Below, one piece after another: positions 17,596-26,139 of a stretch of 64,000 nucleotides of DNA. Within the stretch, counting starts at the first letter, position 1. Each line of letters starts with the position of its first letter. A model generated the notes under the pieces. It had not been told where the DNA came from and ran no database searches. It worked only from the letters and a program-made list of their open reading frames with translations. The stretch spans positions 62,001 to 126,000 of the forward strand of contig JBBRQU010000001.1 of assembly GCA_038225855.1 (NCBI GenBank), written 5' to 3'. Origin of the DNA: CAHJXF01 sp038225855 (GTDB taxonomy: Bacteria > Pseudomonadota > Gammaproteobacteria > Burkholderiales > Burkholderiaceae_D). A program made the position numbers and the translations under genes.

Positions 17596-18557
17596 CTTGC
17601 AACCTCGCGCTCGCCCTCGAACGGATGCGCGTCTTTCCAGTGCCGCGCGATGTCGATGCGCCGGCACACCCACACGTGCTCGTGCGCGGCCACGTGATCG
17701 ATGAAGCGTCGCAGCGCGAGGATGCGACCCGGTTTGCCGAGCAGGCGGCAGTGCATGCCGATGCTCATCATCTTCGGTCTATCGAGTGCTTCGGGATCGC
17801 CTTCGGCATAGAGCGCGTCGAAGCTGTCGCGCAGATACGTGAAGAAGTGCCCGGCGGTGTTGAAGCCCTGCGGCGTCGCGAAGCGCATGTCGTTGGCGTC
17901 GAGCGTGTAGGGCACGACCAGGTGCGGCACGCGCGTGCCGTCGCTCTTGTCGACCCGCATCCAGAGCGGCAGGTCGTCGCCGTAGTAATCGCTGTCGTAC
18001 GCGTAGCTGCCTTGGTCGGCGACCAGACGCCGCGTGTTGGGGCTGTCGCGACCGGTGTACCAGCCGAGCGGCCATAGCCCACCGGTCATGTCGCGGATCA
18101 CGCGGGTGGCTTCGACGAGATGCTCGCGTTCGATAGCCTCGGGCAGCGCCTGATAGGAAATCCAGCGAAGGCCGTGATTGGCGATCTCGTCGCCGCGCTC
18201 GATCAAGCGCGCGACCAGTTCGGGATGGCGCTGCAAGGCCATGCCGACTCCGAAGATCGTGAGCGGCCAGCCGACGCGCTCGAACTCGCGCAGGATGCGC
18301 CACACGCCCGCTCGCGAGCCGTATTCGTACATCGACTCCATCGACATGTGGCGCGCTTCGAAGGCCTGCGCTGCGACGATCTCGGACAGGAAGGTTTCGG
18401 AGGCTGCGTCCCCGTGCAGCACGTTGCTCTCGCCGCCCTCTTCGACGTTGAGGACGAATTGCACCGCGATGCGCGCGCCGCCCGGCCAGCGTGCGTGCGG
18501 CACGTCGCGGCCATAGCCGCGGAGGTCGCGGGAGTAGAAGCTTGATGCGTTGGTCAT
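17592..18557 (-). CDS. puuE: Allantoinase, PuuE (polysaccharide-deacetylase fold)
   Basis: A 321-residue metal-independent allantoinase that hydrolyses allantoin to allantoate. Its polysaccharide-deacetylase-like fold shows in YGRDVPHARWPGGARIAVQF, NVEEGGESNVLHGD, GWPLTIFGVGMALQRHPEL and NHGLRWISYQ. Length matches the PuuE family (about 310). The true start is the ATG at 18557. An in-frame extension upstream encodes only REP-derived sequence and should be ignored. The stop overlaps the UraD-AllC start. It is transcribed away from the hiuH-puuD pair, from a divergent region containing REP repeats. Confidence 0.93.
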   Translation of the reverse strand: MTNASSFYSRDLRGYGRDVPHARWPGGARIAVQFVLNVEEGGESNVLHGDAASETFLSEIVAAQAFEARHMSMESMYEYGSRAGVWRILREFERVGWPLTIFGVGMALQRHPELVARLIERGDEIANHGLRWISYQALPEAIEREHLVEATRVIRDMTGGLWPLGWYTGRDSPNTRRLVADQGSYAYDSDYYGDDLPLWMRVDKSDGTRVPHLVVPYTLDANDMRFATPQGFNTAGHFFTYLRDSFDALYAEGDPEALDRPKMMSIGMHCRLLGKPGRILALRRFIDHVAAHEHVWVCRRIDIARHWKDAHPFEGEREVAR

Positions 18558-18563
18558 GGCATC

Positions 18564-18693
18564 GTCGTCTTCCCGGCGAAGGCCGGGACCCAAGTTCCGT
18601 GTGGACTTGCCGTCTTCCCGGCGAAGGCCGGGACCCAAGTTCCGCGTACGTGCGAGGAACAGTCAACCTGGACCCCGGCCTTCGCCGGGGCGA
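18564..18693. repeat. REP-like repeat cluster, type 1 (two direct units plus one inverted unit)
   Basis: Two near-identical 36-base units (core GTCTTCCCGGCGAAGGCCGG then GACCCAAGTTCCG) start at 18564 and 18609. One unit in the opposite sense, ending GGGGCGAC, lies at 18665-18693. The cluster sits right behind the puuE start codon in the divergent region between puuE and hiuH. Confidence 0.88.
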
Positions 18694-18794
18694 CCGCGGC
18701 TTGGACTGTCGATGCATATCCTCGCGCATCGCGCGAAAGTCTATACACTTTTGCGCCGCGACGACCCACGTTCTCACTCCCGAAGGCGACCATC

Positions 18795-19148
18795 ATCGGC
18801 AAGCTCACGACTCACGTTCTCGACCTCGTGCACGGCTGCCCGGCTGCAGGCATCGCGGTGTCGCTTCATCGTCTCGACGGCGAGCGCGAGGAGAGCGTCA
18901 GGCAAGTCGTCCTCGGCACCGATGGCCGCGCACCGGCGCCGCTGCTCGGAGGCGAGGCGTTCAAGGTCGGCCGCTATCGCCTGGTGTTCGAGGTCGCGGC
19001 CTACTTTCGTTCGCGCGGCGTGGCGCTCGCCGAGCCGCCGTTCCTCGACCGCGTGCCGATCGAGTTCTCGATCGCCGACGCGAACGCGCACTACCACGTT
19101 CCCCTGCTCGTCTCGCCGTGGTCGTACTCGACCTATCGCGGCAGTTGA
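18795..19148 (+). CDS. hiuH: 5-hydroxyisourate hydrolase (HIUase, transthyretin-related), apparent ATC start
   Basis: It hydrolyses 5-hydroxyisourate to OHCU, just before the UraD step. The C-terminal signature YRGS is present (STYRGS at the end), and the N-terminal signature LTTHVLDLVHGCPAAGI is fully encoded. The only conventional start is a GTG at 18828, which falls inside this signature and would remove the catalytic histidine of TTHVLD. In-frame codons upstream include ATC at 18792 and 18795, directly before GKLTTHVLD, where relatives have their start methionine. GAAGG lies eight bases before 18795. I therefore start the gene at the ATC at 18795, giving 117 residues, the normal family length. 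A base error in the assembly is the main alternative. Confidence 0.85.
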   Translation: MGKLTTHVLDLVHGCPAAGIAVSLHRLDGEREESVRQVVLGTDGRAPAPLLGGEAFKVGRYRLVFEVAAYFRSRGVALAEPPFLDRVPIEFSIADANAHYHVPLLVSPWSYSTYRGS

Positions 19149-19187
19149 GCGGGAGCTCGATCGTCGGTCATCGGTTTCGCTGAATCG

Positions 19188-20393
19188 ATGGAAGCCTATC
19201 TGCTCGACTGGGCCAATCTGCTCTTGCGCTGGCTGCACGTCATCACCGCGATCGCATGGATCGGGACCTCGTTCCATTTCGTGCTGACCGACGACCGGCT
19301 CTACCGACCGACCGACCCCGACCTGCTCGACAAGGGTGTGGACGGCGAGTCGTGGGCGGTGCATGGCGGCGGTTTCTATCACTTCAACAAGTATCGAGTC
19401 GCGCCGAAGCATCTGCCGGAACACCTGCATTGGTCGTACTGGGAAAGCTACGCGACCTGGCTGTCGGGCTTCACACTGCTGACGGTTCTCTACTTCTTCA
19501 ACGCGGCGCAGTTGCTCGTCGATCCCAAGGTCTGGGCCTGGTCGCCCGCAGCCGCGATCGTCGGGGCGCTCGCGTATCTCGTCGTCGGCACGATCGCATA
19601 CGAAGGCATCTGCCGCGTGGCCGGTCGCGGATCGAGCCACCCTCGCAATGGCGACGTCGCAGGCGATCGCAAAGTGGGTGCGCTGGTGTTCATTTTCGTG
19701 TGCATGGCGACGTGGGTCGCGTGCCATCTCTTCGCAGGGCGCGCGGCCTTCCTGCTCACCGGCGCGATGCTCGCGACCATCATGAGCGCCAACGTCGCGC
19801 ATGTGATCATCCCCGGGCAACGCAAGGTGGTCGCGGCGTTGCGCGCGGGGCTGACGCCCGATCCCGATCACGGCAAACGCGGCAAGCAGCGCAGCGTGCA
19901 CAACACCTGGCTCACGCTGCCGGTGATCGTCGCGATGATCTCGAATCACTACGGCGCGCTGGTGCAGTCGCGATGGAACTGGCTTGCGCTGATTCTGTTG
20001 ATGGCCGCAGGCGCGGTGATTCGGCTGTTCTTCGTCGTCCGCCACAAGGGAACATCGCGATGGGAACTGGTGGCGGTTGCGATCACGTTGATCGCGGCTG
20101 TCGCGTGGATGGTCGCGCCCGCATCGATGGCATCGACCGCACCGCGCGAACCCGTCTCGTTCGCGCGCGTGAAGGCCATCGTCGATACGCGCTGCGTGGT
20201 GTGCCACAGCGCGCAGCTCGCCAACCAGAACGTTCGGCTCGACAGCGACGATGCGATCGTCGAGCACGCGCGCGACATCGGCCAGCAAGCGGTACTGCAA
20301 AAGACCATGCCGCAGAACAATGCGACCGGCATGACCGAGGAGGAGCGCGCAGCGCTGGGCCGCTGGATCGCGGCGGGGGCGCCACGCCAATAA
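19188..20393 (+). CDS. puuD: Membrane urate hydroxylase PuuD with C-terminal cytochrome c domain
   Basis: A 401-residue integral membrane enzyme that oxidises urate to 5-hydroxyisourate. The N-terminal part has about eight TM segments and the family sequence LLLRWLHVITAIAWIGTSFHF, with histidines in GGGFYHFNKY and HLHWSYWESY. After residue about 320 comes a cytochrome c-like domain with one heme-binding motif CVVCH and a distal methionine in KTMPQNNATGMT. Electrons probably pass to the respiratory chain instead of directly to oxygen. It starts about 40 bases after hiuH on the same strand, so the two form a small operon for consecutive steps. Confidence 0.95.
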   Translation: MEAYLLDWANLLLRWLHVITAIAWIGTSFHFVLTDDRLYRPTDPDLLDKGVDGESWAVHGGGFYHFNKYRVAPKHLPEHLHWSYWESYATWLSGFTLLTVLYFFNAAQLLVDPKVWAWSPAAAIVGALAYLVVGTIAYEGICRVAGRGSSHPRNGDVAGDRKVGALVFIFVCMATWVACHLFAGRAAFLLTGAMLATIMSANVAHVIIPGQRKVVAALRAGLTPDPDHGKRGKQRSVHNTWLTLPVIVAMISNHYGALVQSRWNWLALILLMAAGAVIRLFFVVRHKGTSRWELVAVAITLIAAVAWMVAPASMASTAPREPVSFARVKAIVDTRCVVCHSAQLANQNVRLDSDDAIVEHARDIGQQAVLQKTMPQNNATGMTEEERAALGRWIAAGAPRQ

Positions 20394-20398
20394 GCAAT

Positions 20399-21880
20399 TC
20401 AGGGCCGCGCGCCGAGCGCCTGATACAACGCCGCCGTATCCGCATAGCGCTGCGCCTGCGCCTTCACGCGATCCAGCGCGGTCTGCAGCTCCTGGCGCTG
20501 CGTATCGAGCAGCGCCAACTGGCTGATGCCGCCCGATGCATAGCGACGGCTCGCGATCTCGGCGCTGTCGCGTGCGGCGCGTCCCGCTTCGTCGCGGGCC
20601 TGCAGTTCATCGGCATCGTGCTGCAAGGCTCGCAATGTATCGGCGACTTCCTGCAGTCCTTGCAGCACGGTCTGCCGATACGACGCGAACGCGGCCTCAT
20701 AGGCCGCTGCGGCCGAGCGCTTCTTCGCGTGCAACTGGCCGCCGTGAAAGATCGGCTGCGTCAGCCCCGCACCGATATTCCAGACGTTGATTCCCTTCAG
20801 TAGATCCGACACGCTGGTGCGTTGGGTGCCGGCGCTGCCCGACAACGTGATCTGCGGATACAGGTTCGCGGTCGCCACGCCAACGTTCGCCCCGGCCTGA
20901 CGCAGCAATGCTTCGGACGCTCGGATGTCGGGCCTCTGGCGCGCAAGGGTCGAGGGCAAGGTCAGCGGCAGCTCGGTCGGCAAGGTCAGCGCATCGAGGT
21001 CGAGCGCGTCGGCGCCGCCTTGCCCATCGTTGTCGACGTCCCGCTCGGCCGGCGCATGGCCGACATAGACGGCGAGCTGATGATCGGCTTGCGCGAGTTG
21101 CTTGCGCAGCGACGGCAAGCCGGCGCGCGTCTGCTCGGCCTGCGTGCGCTGGCCGAGCAGATCGACGCGCGACACGCCGCCCAACGCGTAACGTTGTTCG
21201 GTGATCTGAAGCTGTCGCATCTGTGCATCGAGGATCGCCTTGGTCAGCGCGATCTGCCTCGCGAACGAGGCGCGCCGCAGCGCCGTCGTCACTACATTGC
21301 CGGCCAGCGACAAGCGTGCCGCGTCGAGCTCGTATCGTTGATAGTCGACCTGCGCCGCCAGTCCCTCGAGAGCGCGCCGGTTCGCGCCGAACAGATCGAG
21401 CGCGTACGAGACGCTGACCGACGCGCTGTACAACGTGAACGGTCCCGGCGGCTTGACGTTGGGTATGCCGAACGCGGTCGGGTCGACCTTCTCGCGCGCG
21501 GCAGACCCTCTTGCATCGAACTGCGGCAGCTCGGTGCCGTCCGCCTGCGCAAGATAGTCCTCTTGCGCCTGTGTGAGCTTCGCGCGCGCCTGAGCCAATG
21601 TCGGACTATCGTCGAGCGCTTGCTCCACCAGCCGGTTCAACGCATTCGATCCGAACGCCTGCCACCACGCGCCGGCGATCGATTCCGCATCGACGAAACG
21701 TTGCGCGGCGCCCCCCGGTCCCGTCGATGCGCTGGTCGCAGCGGGCTGCGGTGAGGGTGTGTACGTCGACACCGCAATCGCGGCCGGCGGGTGGAAGTCC
21801 GGGCCAACGGAGCAACCCTGGAGCGCCATCGTCGCGCACACCGCAACGGCAAGTCGGTAAGGGCTCGATGGATTCGGCAT
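20399..21880 (-). CDS. Outer-membrane efflux lipoprotein, NodT/OprM family
   Basis: A 493-residue outer-membrane channel of the RND/ABC tripartite type. It has a signal peptide and the lipobox TMALQGC, followed by SVGPDFHPPAA, typical of NodT proteins. Two outer-membrane efflux repeats follow, with the common ARQRPDIRASEALLRQAGANVGVA segment. The ATG at 21880 has GAGG about nine bases upstream; a GTG two codons earlier is possible. It is the last gene of the tripartite set with HlyD-, ATPase- and ABC-2-type partners and converges on puuD. Confidence 0.92.
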   Translation of the reverse strand: MPNPSSPYRLAVAVCATMALQGCSVGPDFHPPAAIAVSTYTPSPQPAATSASTGPGGAAQRFVDAESIAGAWWQAFGSNALNRLVEQALDDSPTLAQARAKLTQAQEDYLAQADGTELPQFDARGSAAREKVDPTAFGIPNVKPPGPFTLYSASVSVSYALDLFGANRRALEGLAAQVDYQRYELDAARLSLAGNVVTTALRRASFARQIALTKAILDAQMRQLQITEQRYALGGVSRVDLLGQRTQAEQTRAGLPSLRKQLAQADHQLAVYVGHAPAERDVDNDGQGGADALDLDALTLPTELPLTLPSTLARQRPDIRASEALLRQAGANVGVATANLYPQITLSGSAGTQRTSVSDLLKGINVWNIGAGLTQPIFHGGQLHAKKRSAAAAYEAAFASYRQTVLQGLQEVADTLRALQHDADELQARDEAGRAARDSAEIASRRYASGGISQLALLDTQRQELQTALDRVKAQAQRYADTAALYQALGARP

Positions 21881-21904
21881 GGTCACGTGCCTCTCAAATA
21901 TCGT

Positions 21905-23047
21905 TCAGTCGAGCGTGCGCTTGTAGAACTTCACTGCGATCGCCATCACCACGCACAGGAAAATCAAGAGCGGCCACACGTGCGGCCACAGGTCGGGCCA
22001 GGAGTTGCCCTTCAACAGGATGCCGCGGACCAGTCGATTGAAATAGGTCAGCGGCAACACGTTGCCGATGAACTGCGCCCACTTCGGCATGCCGGCGAAC
22101 GGAAACATGAAACCCGACAAGAGCAGGCTCGGCAGGAAATAGAAGATCGTCAACTGCATCGCCTGCAACTGATTCTGCGCGAGCGACGACAAGGTGATGC
22201 CGACCGTCAGCGTGGCCGCGACGAACAGCAGAGAAGCGAGATAGATCTCGATCACGTTGCCGACGAAGGGCACGCCGAATACGGTGCGAGCCGCGATCAG
22301 GATGATGGTCACCTGAACCAGCCCGATCGCGATGTAGGGGACGATCTTGCCGGTCATCACCTCGATCGGCAGTACCGGCGTCGCGAGCAGATTCTCCATC
22401 GTCCCGCGCTCGCGTTCGCGGGTGATCGCGAGGCCGGTCATCATCACCATCGTCAGCGTCAGGATCACGCCCATCAGGCCCGGCACGATGTTGTACTGCG
22501 TGATGCCCTCGGGGTTGTAGAGCCGATGCACCTGCACCTCGAATGCCGCGGGCCCGACGGCAAGACCAGCCAGCGCTCCCGTCAGGTCTTTTTGCAGCAC
22601 CGCTTGCGCGATCGACGGCAAGGCGGCGAGCGCGGTGCCGATCGCGGCCGGATCGGTCGCATCGGCCTCGACCAGCAGCGACGGATGCGCTCCCTTGACC
22701 AGGTCGCGCGTGAAGCCGGCCGGAATGTTCAGCACGAACTGCACCTCGCCTTGCGCGAGCGCGCGGCGACCGGACTCTTCATCGGGAAGCGTCGATACGA
22801 TCTCGAAGTAGTCCGAGTTGCGCATCGCCGCGATGAAGCTGCGCGTGAATTCGCTCTGGTCGGCGACGATCACTGCGGTCGGCAAATGCTTCGGATCACT
22901 GTTGATCGCGAACCCGAACAGCGCCATTTGTATGATTGGAATGCCGACCATCATCGCGAACGTGATGCGGTCGCGCCGAAGTTGCCGAAACTCCTTCTGC
23001 ACGATGCTCCACCAGCGCGACAGTGAGAACGCGCTCGATCGCTTCAT
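21905..23047 (-). CDS. ABC-2 type drug exporter permease (YbhS/YbhR-like)
   Basis: A 380-residue permease with one N-terminal TM helix, a large periplasmic domain of about 150 residues and five TM helices in the C-terminal half, the usual ABC-2 layout. Diagnostic stretches are QKEFRQLRRDRITFAMMVGIPIIQM at the N-terminus and TRERERGTMENLLATPVLPIEVM before the last helices. It overlaps the ATPase gene by ATGA. Only one permease gene is present, whereas E. coli ybhFSR has two, so it probably acts as a homodimer. Confidence 0.9.
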   Translation of the reverse strand: MKRSSAFSLSRWWSIVQKEFRQLRRDRITFAMMVGIPIIQMALFGFAINSDPKHLPTAVIVADQSEFTRSFIAAMRNSDYFEIVSTLPDEESGRRALAQGEVQFVLNIPAGFTRDLVKGAHPSLLVEADATDPAAIGTALAALPSIAQAVLQKDLTGALAGLAVGPAAFEVQVHRLYNPEGITQYNIVPGLMGVILTLTMVMMTGLAITRERERGTMENLLATPVLPIEVMTGKIVPYIAIGLVQVTIILIAARTVFGVPFVGNVIEIYLASLLFVAATLTVGITLSSLAQNQLQAMQLTIFYFLPSLLLSGFMFPFAGMPKWAQFIGNVLPLTYFNRLVRGILLKGNSWPDLWPHVWPLLIFLCVVMAIAVKFYKRTLD

Positions 23048-24015
23048 GGCTTGGCGCTCGCTTCCCGAGAATAGTTGTCCGCGGTGTGGCTCATCATGTA
23101 GATGAACACGTCCTCGAGACCGGTGTCCAGCCGCTCGATGCGCAACGACGGGTCGCTCGACGCCAGCTCGTCGAGAGTGGACTTCAAGGCCTTGTCGTCC
23201 GGCCCGCTGACATGCAGCGCAGCGCCGAACACGACGGTCTGCGCAACCCCCGGCGCATCGCGCAAACGCTCGGCGAGCGGAACCAGGTTCTCGCCGAAGA
23301 CCGCCCAGGTCGACAGGCGCTGCGAGGCGATCACTTCACTCGCCGTGCCTTGCACCAAGAGCTTGCCGTAAGCGATGTACGCGAGCTTGTGGCAGCGCTC
23401 CGCTTCGTCCATGTAATGGGTGCTGACCAGCACCGAGATGCCGCGCGCCGCCAGCCGATGCAGCTCTTCCCAGAAGTCGCGCCGCGCGGTCGGATCGACT
23501 CCAGCGGTGGGCTCGTCGAGCAGCAAGAGTTGCGGGTCGTGCAGCATGCAGGCCGCCAGCGCGAGGCGCTGCTTCCAGCCACCCGACAGCGCTCCGGCCA
23601 ACTGGTCCGAGCGGCTTGCGAGCCCGAGATTGGTGAGCGCCTGATCGACCGCCTCCTTGCGATTCGACATCTCGTAGATGCGCGCGACGAAATCGAGGTT
23701 CTCGCGAATCGTCAGGTCGTCCCAGTATGAAAATTTCTGCGTCATGTAGCCGGTCCGGCGTTTGACCTCCGCGCTTTGCCTGACGATGTCGTAGCCGAGG
23801 CAGGTGCCGCTGCCGGAATCGGGCGTCAAGAGGCCGCACATCATGCGGATGCAGGTGGTCTTGCCGCTGCCGTTCGGCCCGAGAAATCCAAAGATTTCGC
23901 CGGGGCGCACCTGCAGCGACACGTCCTTGACGACGTGCTTGTCGCCGAAGCTCTTGTTGAGGTCATGGACGTCGATCGCATACGACGACGAGGCCGAGCC
24001 AGTGTCGCGCGTCAT
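23044..24015 (-). CDS. ABC exporter ATPase (YbhF-like)
   Basis: A 323-residue ATP-binding protein: Walker A GPNGSGKT, signature LSGGWKQR (an uncommon Trp variant of LSGGQ, normal in this ABC-2 group), Walker B LLLDEPTAGVDP, and the H-loop in STHYMDEAERC. The ATG at 24015 overlaps the HlyD stop (ATGA); longer in-frame starts further upstream run inside the HlyD gene and are not credible. It energises the ABC-2 permease encoded next. Confidence 0.92.
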   Translation of the reverse strand: MTRDTGSASSSYAIDVHDLNKSFGDKHVVKDVSLQVRPGEIFGFLGPNGSGKTTCIRMMCGLLTPDSGSGTCLGYDIVRQSAEVKRRTGYMTQKFSYWDDLTIRENLDFVARIYEMSNRKEAVDQALTNLGLASRSDQLAGALSGGWKQRLALAACMLHDPQLLLLDEPTAGVDPTARRDFWEELHRLAARGISVLVSTHYMDEAERCHKLAYIAYGKLLVQGTASEVIASQRLSTWAVFGENLVPLAERLRDAPGVAQTVVFGAALHVSGPDDKALKSTLDELASSDPSLRIERLDTGLEDVFIYMMSHTADNYSREASAKP

Positions 24016-24980
24016 TGCAGCGTCGCCTCGACCGGTTGACCCGGATGCAGCTTGGCCGCATCGGCCGCCTGCGGGCGCGCTTCGACGAGGTACACGAGCT
24101 TGGCGCGATGCTCGTTGCTGTAAATCACCGGCGGCGTGTATTCGGACTGCGCCGAAATGAAGCTCAGCACGGCCGGCACATCGGCCGCGCAGCCGTCGCA
24201 GCGTATCCGCACTGCGCGCCCCGGCACGAGCGAGCCAACCACCGTTTCGGGTACGAAGAAGCGCACCTTGACATTCTCCGGCGGCAGCATGCGCACCACC
24301 GGGCTGCCCGCGGGCACCCATTCGCCGGCGCGATACATCGTGTCGAACACCAGCCCCGCTTGGGGCGCGCGCACGTTTTTCTGATCGAGCTTCCATTGCG
24401 CTTGCGCGAGCGCAGCCTGCGCAGCACCGACTTGCGCGCCTTGCGCCTTGACCTGTTCCACGCGATTGGGCAGACGCGCAACCGCGACCTGGCTCCTGAG
24501 TTCGCGCACCTTTGCCGCCGTCGATTCCGCCGATGCGCGCGAGTCGTCGAGCTGGGTCTTCGCAATGCCGCCGATCCGATATTGCTCCTGGTCGCGTTTG
24601 TATTGTGCGGCGGCTCGCGTCGCATCGGCCTCTGCCTGCTGCAACTGCGCTTGGGTTACGGCGATCTCTTCGGGCCGCTTGCCGGTCTTGACGTCGGCCT
24701 GTTGCGATTGCGCCGCAAGCAATTGCTCCTGCTTCTCACGCACCGCGGCGGCTTCGTTGTCCGCCTCCAGCGAAAACATCGGTGCGGCCGCCTGCACGGT
24801 CTGCCCGCGCGACACGGGAAGCTGCGTGAGCCGACCCGCCTGCGACGAGGCCAGATAGACGAACTCGCCTTCGACGTAGCCGTGATAGGTATTCGGCGTG
24901 CGTTGCGAACAGCCCGCGCACGCGAGACCGATGAAGAGCACGGCGACGGCGCGCGAGCGAGTCGGCAATGACGTGGTCAT
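24012..24980 (-). CDS. HlyD-family membrane-fusion lipoprotein (YbhG-like)
   Basis: A 322-residue periplasmic adaptor. The N-terminus has a signal peptide with lipobox LACAGC. Biotinyl-lipoyl-like halves flank a long coiled-coil hairpin (about residues 75-195, rich in Gln, Ala, Arg and Glu), and the barrel domain includes RMLPPENVKVRFFVPETVVGSL. Two cysteines in RIRCDGCAADV may be functional or structural. It bridges the ABC-2 pump and the NodT channel. Both ends overlap neighbouring reading frames by ATGA. Confidence 0.9.
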   Translation of the reverse strand: MTTSLPTRSRAVAVLFIGLACAGCSQRTPNTYHGYVEGEFVYLASSQAGRLTQLPVSRGQTVQAAAPMFSLEADNEAAAVREKQEQLLAAQSQQADVKTGKRPEEIAVTQAQLQQAEADATRAAAQYKRDQEQYRIGGIAKTQLDDSRASAESTAAKVRELRSQVAVARLPNRVEQVKAQGAQVGAAQAALAQAQWKLDQKNVRAPQAGLVFDTMYRAGEWVPAGSPVVRMLPPENVKVRFFVPETVVGSLVPGRAVRIRCDGCAADVPAVLSFISAQSEYTPPVIYSNEHRAKLVYLVEARPQAADAAKLHPGQPVEATLQ

Positions 24981-25150
24981 GAGGTCTTCCTCTGGGGCCG
25001 GCGCGCCGGTGTCGTCCGGGCACGCCCCGCACGGGCGGCGGATTCAGCAGGCGCGAGATTGCCGCGCAAGCCATGAACCAGCAGCGCCATCACATGGCGT
25101 TCCAGGTTCGCGCGATCGAACGAGGCCGACTGATTCAGGCGCTGCTTCAT
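24977..25150 (-). CDS. 57-residue ORF between xdhC and the efflux genes; possible TetR-regulator remnant
   Basis: An in-frame ORF of 57 codons whose ATG overlaps the xdhC stop and whose TGA overlaps the hlyD start, so it bridges two functional units by translational coupling. The middle stretch (FDRANLERHVMALLVHGLRG) resembles the last helix of TetR-family repressors, and E. coli ybhGFSR is preceded by the TetR gene cecR. I read it as the surviving C-terminal end of such a repressor, but the similarity is short. The tail is basic and proline/arginine-rich. No DNA-binding domain remains. It may now only serve to pass ribosomes from xdhC to hlyD. Confidence 0.4.
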   Translation of the reverse strand: MKQRLNQSASFDRANLERHVMALLVHGLRGNLAPAESAARAGRARTTPARRPQRKTS

Positions 25151-25989
25151 ATACGCGCCACTTCTGCGGTCGTGACGTTGCCCGCCCGTTCGTGCTCGAT
25201 CGCCTGCAGCAACTGCGCGACCGCCGCGATCGCGATCGTCGCGGGCTCCTTGCCGGTGATGCCGTCGATACCGATCGGACAGGTGATGCGTGCGATCGAA
25301 ACGTCGGCCATGCCGCGCTGCTTCAACTGCTGCACGAAGCGGCGGCGTTTGGTGATCGAACCGATCAGCCCGAGCCACGCGAAGTCGCCGCGACGCAGGA
25401 TCGCCTCGACGATGCGCAAATCGAGATCGTGCTGATGCGTGAGGACGAGGTAGAAGCAGCCGGGCGGTGCGATAGCGACCTCGGCCTCGACCGGCTCGAC
25501 GCAGACGCGCTCGATGCTCGAGGGTGGAGGCTCGTTCGGGAAAGCGTCGTCGCGCTCGTCGATCCATTGCACGCACACGTCGAGCGTGCCGAGCAGATGC
25601 GCGATCGCCCGGCCGACGTGACCCGCGCCGTACAGCTGGATGACCGATGCGGGTTCGTGGGCGGCCCAGTCCGCGAGCGCGGCCTCATCGAGCCGTCGAT
25701 AACGCAAGCTCACCGCCCCACCGCAGCATTGGCCGAGCGATGCGCCCAGTGCGATCTCTTCTTCTTCGGGCCATTGCGCTGGATCGCGCAAGGCGGCTCG
25801 CGCCTTGGCGATCGCCCGCCATTCGAGATGCCCGCCGCCGATCGTTCCGGCGCAATCGTCGGCCCACACCAGCATGCGCGTGCCGGCTTCGCGAGGGACC
25901 GAGCCGCGCGTTGCGATGACTTCGATGATGAAGCCGGCCTCGCCGCGTGCGATGCGTTCGAGCGCGAGCGTGCGTAGTGAGTCGCTCAT
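25147..25989 (-). CDS. xdhC: Xanthine dehydrogenase accessory protein XdhC
   Basis: A 280-residue chaperone that binds and sulfurates molybdenum cofactor and inserts it into XdhB. Features are FIIEVIATRGSVPREAGTRMLV near the N-terminus, GTIGGGHLEWRAI, the GQCCGGAVSLRY segment with paired cysteines, and a C-terminal NAD-type Rossmann region (YGAGHVGRAIAHLLG). The ATG at 25989 is used; one at 26001 is also possible. It lies downstream of xdhB across a REP repeat and is coupled by ATGA to a short ORF that leads into the efflux genes. Confidence 0.93.
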   Translation of the reverse strand: MSDSLRTLALERIARGEAGFIIEVIATRGSVPREAGTRMLVWADDCAGTIGGGHLEWRAIAKARAALRDPAQWPEEEEIALGASLGQCCGGAVSLRYRRLDEAALADWAAHEPASVIQLYGAGHVGRAIAHLLGTLDVCVQWIDERDDAFPNEPPPSSIERVCVEPVEAEVAIAPPGCFYLVLTHQHDLDLRIVEAILRRGDFAWLGLIGSITKRRRFVQQLKQRGMADVSIARITCPIGIDGITGKEPATIAIAAVAQLLQAIEHERAGNVTTAEVARI

Positions 25990-26032
25990 CGGTAGCCCCA
26001 TGTACTACGCGTGCAGCAATCAAACCCCCGCC

Positions 26033-26116
26033 GTCGTCCCGGCGAAGGCCGGGATCCAAGTTCCTGCGCACGCGCGGCGAACAAGCACCTTGGACCCCGG
26101 CCTGCACCGGGGCAAC
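26033..26116. repeat. REP-like repeat, type 1, between xdhC and xdhB
   Basis: A left unit CGTCGTCCCGGCGAAGGCCG with GGATCCAAGTTCC and a right unit TTGGACCCCGGCCTGCACCG with GGGGCAACG in inverted orientation. It lies between two genes of the same xdh unit. Confidence 0.85.
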
Positions 26117-26139
26117 GCAAATTGAGTTTCAGCGTGGAT

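Noticed and set aside
18558..18638. N-terminal extension of puuE upstream of the ATG at 18557
   Set aside because: The extra residues are encoded entirely by the REP repeat units and are not part of the allantoinase family.
18828..19148. GTG at 18828 as the start of HIU hydrolase
   Set aside because: It would remove the conserved LTTHVLD segment with the catalytic histidine, which is encoded intact directly upstream.
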